This document shows, one piece after another, positions 20,391 through 26,138 of a DNA stretch of 26,138 bases; position 1 is the first letter of the stretch; each line of letters starts with the position of its first letter. Made by a program: the position numbers and the translations under genes. The stretch is from Plantago elongata. Taxonomy: Eukaryota > Streptophyta > Magnoliopsida > Lamiales > Plantaginaceae. Under the pieces are notes generated by a model, which made no database searches, was not told the origin of the DNA, and saw only the letters and a program-made list of their open reading frames with translations. The stretch is taken from contig JAYMSP010002123.1 in NCBI GenBank assembly GCA_036897095.1, forward strand, positions 1-26,138, given 5' to 3'.

Positions 20391-20473
20391 GGCGATAAAG
20401 AAGAAGGAGTGCTTCTTCCTCTTTCACATTTTTTCCTCTCCTTGCCCAATTTTTCCCCAAATTTTTGAGATTT

Positions 20474-23400
20474 TCACCAATTCTCCACCTTTAATTCTAA
20501 CTTGGGTAATAGAGTGTTGCGAAGGTAGTGAGTTACTACTCTACTACTTGGAGACTTAGTAATATCCCATTGCTTTAACCTGCACTTAAGAGGCAATCTA
20601 TCATGACAAATTAACCAAGTGCAAAAAGTAACTCCGAGAAGAGAAATCCCATTTGAATCCATAGTAGTCCAAGGAACTAAATCCTAATCATTCCGGAACA
20701 TATTATACAAATACCTAACCAATAAAGAAGAAGACAGTTTAGTCAATCTCCCTCTATCATAAGTAGGAATGTGTACCAAGAGCTCATTCCTGATGTTCAA
20801 TACCTTTTCCCACCACATACTATCACCTGCTTTAGCCTGAGTAGTCCAGATTGTACAACTTTTAATGACATACACCCTCATCCATTTATGCCAAATAGTC
20901 TGATATTTATTGCAATTCAAAGTAAACAAAAGTGCTCCCAAAGAAGCCTTATTTAAGGAAAGAACCTCTTTAATATTCAGCCCTCCTTGAACCTTATCCA
21001 AACAAACAGACTTCCAAGCCACAAGATTCTTCTTACCCTCAGAACTACCAGTCCATAGGAAATTCCTAAAAATCCCTTGAATCATGTGAATAATAACTTT
21101 AGGAAGAGGAAAGATGCAGACACAAAACTTATGAATGCTCATAAGAATATACTACACTAGAATTAACCTTCCATCATAGCTAAGATACCTACAGATCCAA
21201 GATTAAATCCTCCCTATGAACTTGGACAGACAAAAATTATAATTAAGGAGTTAAAATAGTAATTAAAATTTAAGGAGTTTTTCCCCTCTCATCTATTTAT
21301 AGTAAGCGCCTTGTTAATTATAACAAAATAACTTATGAAATATGCCCCGGTACTATAGCATCTTTATAAAAAGTTACTTAATAGGTTACATGAAAGGAGG
21401 AGATTTAAAGAGCGATGTCTTAGTTATACTTTTATATAAGGGAATTAAGGGAAAGTACACACTCAATATAAATTAATACTTATTTATAATTAATTTGTTA
21501 AAGGATAAGGGCGCCCTCTTTCTATAAAGCCATCTTTCCACCAATCAAAATCATTTTAGGACTTAAGGGTACCCCAGATGTCTAACAGGAAAAAGTTCTT
21601 CAGAATACCCCAAGATAGCCAGTAAATCTTCTTTGAAAGGCTCATAAACCCGTCCGAAAAAGACAAAACTCTTGGCCACATTAATTAATAAACAAGAAGT
21701 AGCTGAAAATTCATCTAAAACAGTTTTACAATCCCCAATGATAACCTATCAGCCTTGCAGAAGACCATTAAATCATGAACAAAGCTCAGTTGCACCAGAT
21801 TAAGTTTCTCACATTTTGGAGGATAATGAAAGTTGCCAGAATTCAATCACTTTTGAAACAGTCGAGTAAGATAATCCATACACAGGACAAAGAAGTAGGG
21901 ACTAAGAGGATCTCCCTGCCTCAATCCCTGGTTGCCCTCCATTCTACCCTCAAGTCTACCATTAATACAAAAGGAGAATTGTGAAGTAGTAACACAAGTC
22001 ATCACCCTGCCAATTATCAAACTCATAAAACTGCAACATTTGCAACAAGAATTTCCAGCTAACTGTATCATAGACATTCTGAATATCTATCTTCATCATA
22101 CACCTGGGAGAAATATGATGTTGAGCATATCCTTTAACCAACTCCTAACTCAAAAGAATATTATGTTGCATATACTTGCCTTTGACAAAAGCACTATGAC
22201 CATCCAACACCAAATGTTGCATAATATCCTTAATCATATTAAAACAATCAATAGGCATGTAACCTTTAATAGACTAAGGATGATCAACTTTAGGCAGTAG
22301 AGTCACTAAAGTGCAATTAATCTGTTTAAGAAGCCTACCATTAGTAAAGAATTCCTCAACAAATTTCCACAACAAATCCCCAACAACACTCCAAGCCTTC
22401 TTGTAAAAGTAGGCATTTTAGCCATCAGACCCTGGAGACTTAAAACCATTCCTATCAAACACAACTTACTTAATCTCATGTAGAGTAACCAGTCTAGTAA
22501 TTCTAGCATTACTATTAGTAGACACCACACAACAGTTACTCGTAAGAGAATAATCAACTCCAATAGTAGACATGGCAATACCAAAAAGTCCCTTGTAATA
22601 CTCAACAATAGTCCCCACCAATTGGTCATGATCCTCAATCCTCTTCCCATTAGAAACAATAAGCACCCAGATAGAATTTAGCTTCCTTCTCTATTTAATA
22701 AATGCATGAAAAAATTTGGAATTCTTACCAGCAACCAACTTAGCACTTTGCTGCAGAATTGAGATTTGTCTATCTCTTAAACTAAGATATTCCTCCAAAC
22801 AAGCTTGAGCATCTTCTCTCAATACATCATTAGAAGGAGAACTATCCACCAAGACTTGTTTAGCAAGCAACACTCTCTGAGCACTGTTTACCTGAGTATC
22901 CAAGCATATGTATTTATCCCCATTTAATTTCTTCAAAGCCACCTTTAATTGACCCAAAAGACTGACCAATCTAAACATAGCACACCCAGTGACATAATGA
23001 TTACAGATCCTAGACACTAAAGGCAGAAAATCATCATCAGCAGTCCATAAGTTCTTAAACCAAAAAGGAGGAGCTAAAACATGCTTAGGAGTAAGCACCT
23101 TACACACCCCCATAGCATGATCAAAAACTCCTTTAGGCAGGAAATCCACCAAACTCTCAGTCATATTAAGTTCCTAAAGATCATTCACAAGAATCCTGTC
23201 CAACTTGCAAAAGTTGACCCATTATCCCAAGTTAACTTCTGCCCAACATAATTGTGATCATGTAAGATAGAACTACTAAGGAAATATCCTAACTATATAC
23301 CAACCGGGACAGAACCACCAGAAATGTGAATTTTCTCTGTACTATCAAGAACAATATTCAAATCATATAACAATATTCAAGCCCCAATCATATAATCCTG

Positions 23401-23796
23401 TAAATGAAGAAGTTCCTTCCACAAACTTTTTCTTTGCTCAATAGAATTATGAGCATACAAAACACTACGTTTGAAGTGAACTTTACCATCCATAGACTTA
23501 ACCATACAGTGAACCAATTGATCACTAGAGGACTCCACCTGTACAGAAACATATTGTGAATCCCATAAAATCATAATCATGCAGTTCTTACCACAAGAAA
23601 TATTACCAAAAACCTCCATATTCCATACTCTCCTCCAATAAGCAACAAACTCAGTCCAATTCTCATGCCTTACCCTAGTTTCAATGGCTACTCACACCTG
23701 AATTCTCAAATTAGAGACAGCCTGCATCAACTCCTTTCTTTTCAAGGGGGAGTTGAGACCCCTTATATTACAGCTTAAAATGTGAAGCCTATCCAT
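20474..23796 (-). pseudogene. LINE ORF2: endonuclease and reverse transcriptase
   Basis: ATG at 23796 opens MDRLHILSCNIRGLNSPLKR, the start of plant L1 AP-type endonucleases, followed by a catalytic-Glu-type block (AIETRVRHENW) after one stop. The middle region (23164-22691) is an Arg/Lys-rich connector with ending KNSKFFHAFIK. Reverse transcriptase blocks follow in several frames: VTLLPKVDHP (about 22300), HNILLS with ELVKGY, PRCMMKIDIQNVYDTVSW (about 22100), and GLRQGDPLSPYFFVL (about 21910). The catalytic F-x-D-D motif reads FVHD (21772-21783), so one Asp is lost. The block between GYMPI and the next motif is about 20 residues short. After an AT-rich insertion come WTGSSEGKKNLVAW and a zf-RVT-like TWLICHDRLPLKCRLKQW. 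About ten stops or frame changes are visible. Confidence 0.88.
21240..21515. other. AT-rich insertion within LINE ORF2
   Basis: LINE coding homology ends with LGVPLSPKMILIGGKMAL (minus strand, near 21520-21575) and resumes at LSKFIGRI (near 21232). Related ORF2 proteins have only about 20 residues between these blocks. The intervening 280 bases are AT-rich, non-coding, and have weakly inverted ends (AATTATAATTAA on the left against TTATAATTAATTT on the right). It may be a small MITE, but the target duplication is not clear. Confidence 0.45.
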
Positions 23797-24129
23797 GAGT
23801 ATCATGAACAGAAGGATTCAATCTCTAATAGTTCTCAAAGAATATCCCATAGAAGAAGAAGAAGAAGAAGAAGAAGAAGAAGAAGAAGAAGGCCCAGGTT
23901 ATTTCAAATGCGCCTGTTTCTTCCTCTTATTCTGACCACACATTTTATCCTAGAAAGATTCACAAATATCACCATGCATGCCCTGCTTATCTGAGAAGGT
24001 TCCAAAATAGTCACAGAGCTCTGCACATTTCCATTCCCTGAATGAGAAGCAATCTCAGCATTCAAAGGTACCTGCATAGAACTAACCTGACAACTACTTT
24101 AACCAACAAGATTAGTAGGCACAATAGGA
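23797..24129 (-). other. LINE inter-ORF spacer with (AGA)n tract
   Basis: The spacer between ORF1 and ORF2. It includes about 13 AGA units at 23851-23890 (TCT on the element strand). No further coding motif was seen. Confidence 0.6.
23851..23890 (+). repeat. (AGA)n microsatellite, about 13 units
   Basis: An uninterrupted trinucleotide run just upstream of the LINE ORF2 start codon on the element strand. It also creates a spurious Arg-rich plus-strand ORF at 23782-23994. Confidence 0.95.
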
Positions 24130-25359
24130 TTAAAGACCAGTTTTAGATTGTTGCCCAGCCTCACCAGCAATATTAACATGACTAGCATAAACTAATAAAT
24201 CCAAATGATTATAAAATGCATTTACAACATCAACACCCTCCCCATATGAAATCCTAACTAAAGAATGGTGATTAGAATCATTTTTCCCCTGAACAGTCTG
24301 AGATTTTCCATTAGAAGGAGCAACAATACTAGGATTAAAAATATTAACACCATTAACCCTCCCTCCTTCCTGACATCTATTACTCAAATGACCAAACAAA
24401 TGACAATGAGTACAATGAAGAGGCTTAAACTCATACAAAACTATTTGTTGTCGAACATATCCATAAGGACCCTTAAGCATTATAAAATCTTTAGGAGCAC
24501 ATCTAGCATCAATTTCAACCATGATTTGGGCATAAGAAAGCCTAATTTTATCATTGGTAAGCTTATTTATGCCACACGGCTTACCAATTTTACTAGCTAG
24601 CTATCTTCCATAACATATGAGTAGTCCAAAATTGTAATCCAGATCAGGCAATTTAATCCAAACAAGTAAAACTTGTAAAATAGACGCATCAAGTTTCATA
24701 CCTCGAGTTCACTGACAAAGGAGCACTGGAAACTTACCATTCACAGTCCAAGGACCACCATGTAAAATTTTCAGCATATCTGCCTCAATATCAAACTTGA
24801 AAAGACAAATTCCTTTTTATGTCAAACTAATAGCAGGCAAAACCTTCCAGTACATATGAACAAATATTCCAGGACTTTGAAGACCAATTTCTGACAAATT
24901 TGAGTACCAATCAACAAGAACTTCCAGTAATTGATACCTTCCTGAATATCCAGCTCAGTAAACTTCAGCACCATCGAATCGCTATTCACCAAAAGCTGAG
25001 TAAAATTCAGAGGAATACTATTCTCTGGCAACCGATTACCAGCAAATAGAGTATTGAATCTCTTCATCAGAATCTGTTTCTTTCCTAAATCACGCCCAAC
25101 ATGTTGTGGTGCCCTAGGCGGATGAGGCTCTCTTACCGGTTGAATAATCGGCTCCGACGGAACATATTGACAATCAGAATAACATTCTAATTCACATCAT
25201 CAACAACCTCAAGATTATCATGGATCTCAGCAGCCTCCAAATCATTCACCACATCTTCAATAATCCGATTATCTTCTCGTGCAACATCATCAGTTGTCTC
25301 TCTCATATTGCGTGTACACTTTGCTCAGGAGTTTTCCTACCTTTTCCCCTCTTCGCCAT
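24130..25359 (-). pseudogene. LINE ORF1: DUF4283 and CCHC zinc-knuckle protein
   Basis: ATG at 25359 opens MAKRGKGRKTPEQSVHA, a basic start, which stops after 18 codons; an acidic segment (ETTDDVAREDNRIIEDVVND) follows in another frame. Further down, FKFDIEADMLKILHGGPWTV and WIKLPDLDYNFG (about 24800-24640) match the DUF4283 region of plant L1 ORF1 proteins, followed by KIGKPCGINKLTNDKIRLSY and MVEIDARCAP (24522). The zinc knuckle is C-T-H-C-x4-H-x4-C within FKPLHCTHCHLFGHLSNRC (about 24380-24435). The product would bind element RNA as part of the LINE particle. At least four stops or frameshifts are present, while the last 130 codons (24522-24130) remain open. Confidence 0.82.
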
Positions 25360-25484
25360 TGATAAACCAACAAACAACGAAGGAAAGAAATAACCAAAAC
25401 AAACGAAATCAAATTGCACACAGTGAATGAGAAATCGCACCTAGTGAGAGAGAAAACATTAAGGTTTTCAGCTTTGGTACCTTA

Positions 25485-25488
<4 letters not shown>

Positions 25489-25531
<43 letters not shown>
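25489..25531 (+). repeat. (TG)n microsatellite at the LINE/LTR junction
   Basis: About 21 TG units lie exactly between the LINE 5' region and the point where similarity to LTR copy A begins. On the LINE strand this is a CA run at the 5' end. Confidence 0.95.
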
Positions 25532-25533
<2 letters not shown>

Positions 25534-26004
25534 TGGGTTTTAGGTAATATATTACTACGTCAAGGAATTGGAGGACCAAAGTGTAAAAGAAGGAGTTGCA
25601 AGCCTTCTAGATCACCACTTAGCCAAGAAAAGTGGCCCATTACTCTTAGGAAGTTATTCGAAAGTTGGAAAAGGGAGAGAAGTTGAACAAGATTGGATAA
25701 TATAGGGAAACCCGGACACATTAATTCTCACTGCGGTGCCGGTGCCTTCCTCAATCTGGCCTCACCGGGGCACGGGAGACAGAAACATGGGAAGAATAGT
25801 TGGACCGCGGCAAGGGTGGAGATTCAAAGTCCCTCACCACGGTGACACGATTTTCGAGAGAAGTTAAGGCACGTTGTTCTGGCAGTTTTCCTCTTATAAT
25901 TAGAACTTATTCTTCTTTAGTTATAAATATGACCTTTTGTACCAGTTTAGGCATATCTCATTAACCTTTTCATATTTCTTACTTGTAAACTTTTAGAGAT
26001 TTTA
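25531..26004 (+). mobile_element. LTR copy B of the Athila/Tat-like Ty3 element (incomplete)
   Basis: The segment matches LTR copy A from 18081 in the same orientation, with conserved blocks such as GTGGCCCATTAC, TTCCTCAAT-TGGCCTCAC, AGAAACATGGGAAGAA and TTTTCGAGAGAAGTTAAGGC. It lacks the first about 115 bases of copy A. Similarity stops near 26004 at a different repeat. Palindrome-related sites occur at 25727-25738, 25760-25770, 25804-25810 and 25832-25845, more of them than in copy A. It is taken as the 3' LTR. Confidence 0.7.
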
Positions 26005-26010
26005 GTGGTT

Positions 26011-26138
26011 GTTTGGTATAGAATTGAAGTTGGATCCGTTTGAATGGATGAATAGTGATCAAATTATAGTAGGATTGTTAAAATTAGTGTTTGGTATAGA
26101 ATTGTAATTGGATAGGGTATTGTAGGTTTGTTATATAG
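26011..26138 (+). repeat. 78-bp-spaced direct repeat, possible MITE insertion at window edge
   Basis: A 24-base block beginning GTTTGGTATAGAATTG occurs at 26011-26034 and 26089-26112 with 22 of 24 matches. It starts where the match of LTR copy B to copy A ends. TGTTTGGTA-like sequences are common at the ends of plant MITEs, but the window stops before a second terminus can be seen. Confidence 0.45.

Larger units (their letters stand above)
20560..25488 (-). mobile_element. L1-like LINE, 3'-truncated and decayed
   Basis: The minus strand carries ORF1 with a DUF4283-like region and CCHC knuckle, then ORF2 with endonuclease, reverse transcriptase and zf-RVT-like parts, which is the layout of plant L1 LINEs. 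The 5' end is taken near the (TG)n run at 25489; the 3' end is lost near 20500-20560, with no poly(A) seen and the zf-RVT domain cut short. It lies between the internal part and LTR copy B of the Athila/Tat-like element. No target duplication could be identified. Many stops and frameshifts show it is dead. Confidence 0.85.

Noticed and set aside
20258-20449. 63-codon minus-strand ORF
   Set aside because: It only reads across the GC-rich palindrome cluster and shows no domain.
23782-23994. Plus-strand ORF with an Arg run
   Set aside because: The Arg run is the (AGA)n microsatellite and the frame is antisense to the LINE.
1-26138. CRISPR array, bacterial operon, tRNA or rRNA genes
   Set aside because: No regularly spaced identical repeats with unique spacers, no ribosome-binding-site-led gene clusters, and no cloverleaf or rRNA signature was seen; content is clearly plant nuclear repeat DNA.

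Overview
This window is repeat-dominated nuclear DNA from a flowering plant. The evidence is AT-rich sequence built from nested, decayed plant retroelements: Ty3 elements, a Ty1/copia Sirevirus, an L1-type LINE and Stowaway-like MITEs. No intact host gene, tRNA, rRNA or CRISPR was found. Every recognisable coding region belongs to a mobile element and carries stops or frameshifts. The species cannot be told from the sequence.

Layout. Positions 1-2392 are probably the right part of a long LTR: a GC-rich start with a TATA box, a composite minisatellite at 1822-1966, and a terminus reading GGGCCTTACA. After a TG/TA microsatellite comes a 5'-truncated Ty3 remnant (integrase C-terminus, 2932-3426) with its 3' LTR (about 3440-3724). 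Two Stowaway-type MITEs lie at 4221-4408 and about 5361-5617.

From about 5800 to 15125, on the minus strand, lies a Sirevirus-like Ty1/copia element. In its own 5'->3' order it has gag (cut by a solo LTR at 14107-14470), protease, integrase, reverse transcriptase, RNase H, a 1.4-kb spacer, an extra 3' ORF (8283-6594), a polypurine tract and a 3' LTR. Its 5' LTR and gag N-terminus are missing. A plus-strand fragment of a non-LTR-type RNase H domain (15201-15430) abuts the truncated end.

Positions 15550-17640 are AT-rich and gene-free, with a degenerate tandem repeat. From about 17940 to the right edge is a plus-strand Athila/Tat-like Ty3 element: polypurine-like tract, LTR (about 17966-19091), tRNA-Asp-type primer site (19100-19116), gag remnant, and a second LTR copy (25531 to about 26004). 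No pol is visible. Between these parts sits a minus-strand L1-like LINE (ORF1 25359-24130, ORF2 from 23796) that has lost its 3' end and has a damaged reverse transcriptase active site.

The most notable points are: the solo LTR with a perfect target duplication inside the gag zinc knuckle; the extra 3' ORF resembling the putative plant transposon protein family; a recurrent CCTCACCGCGGTGAGG palindrome in and near the Athila/Tat LTRs; and a 22-G run inside the Sirevirus pol.
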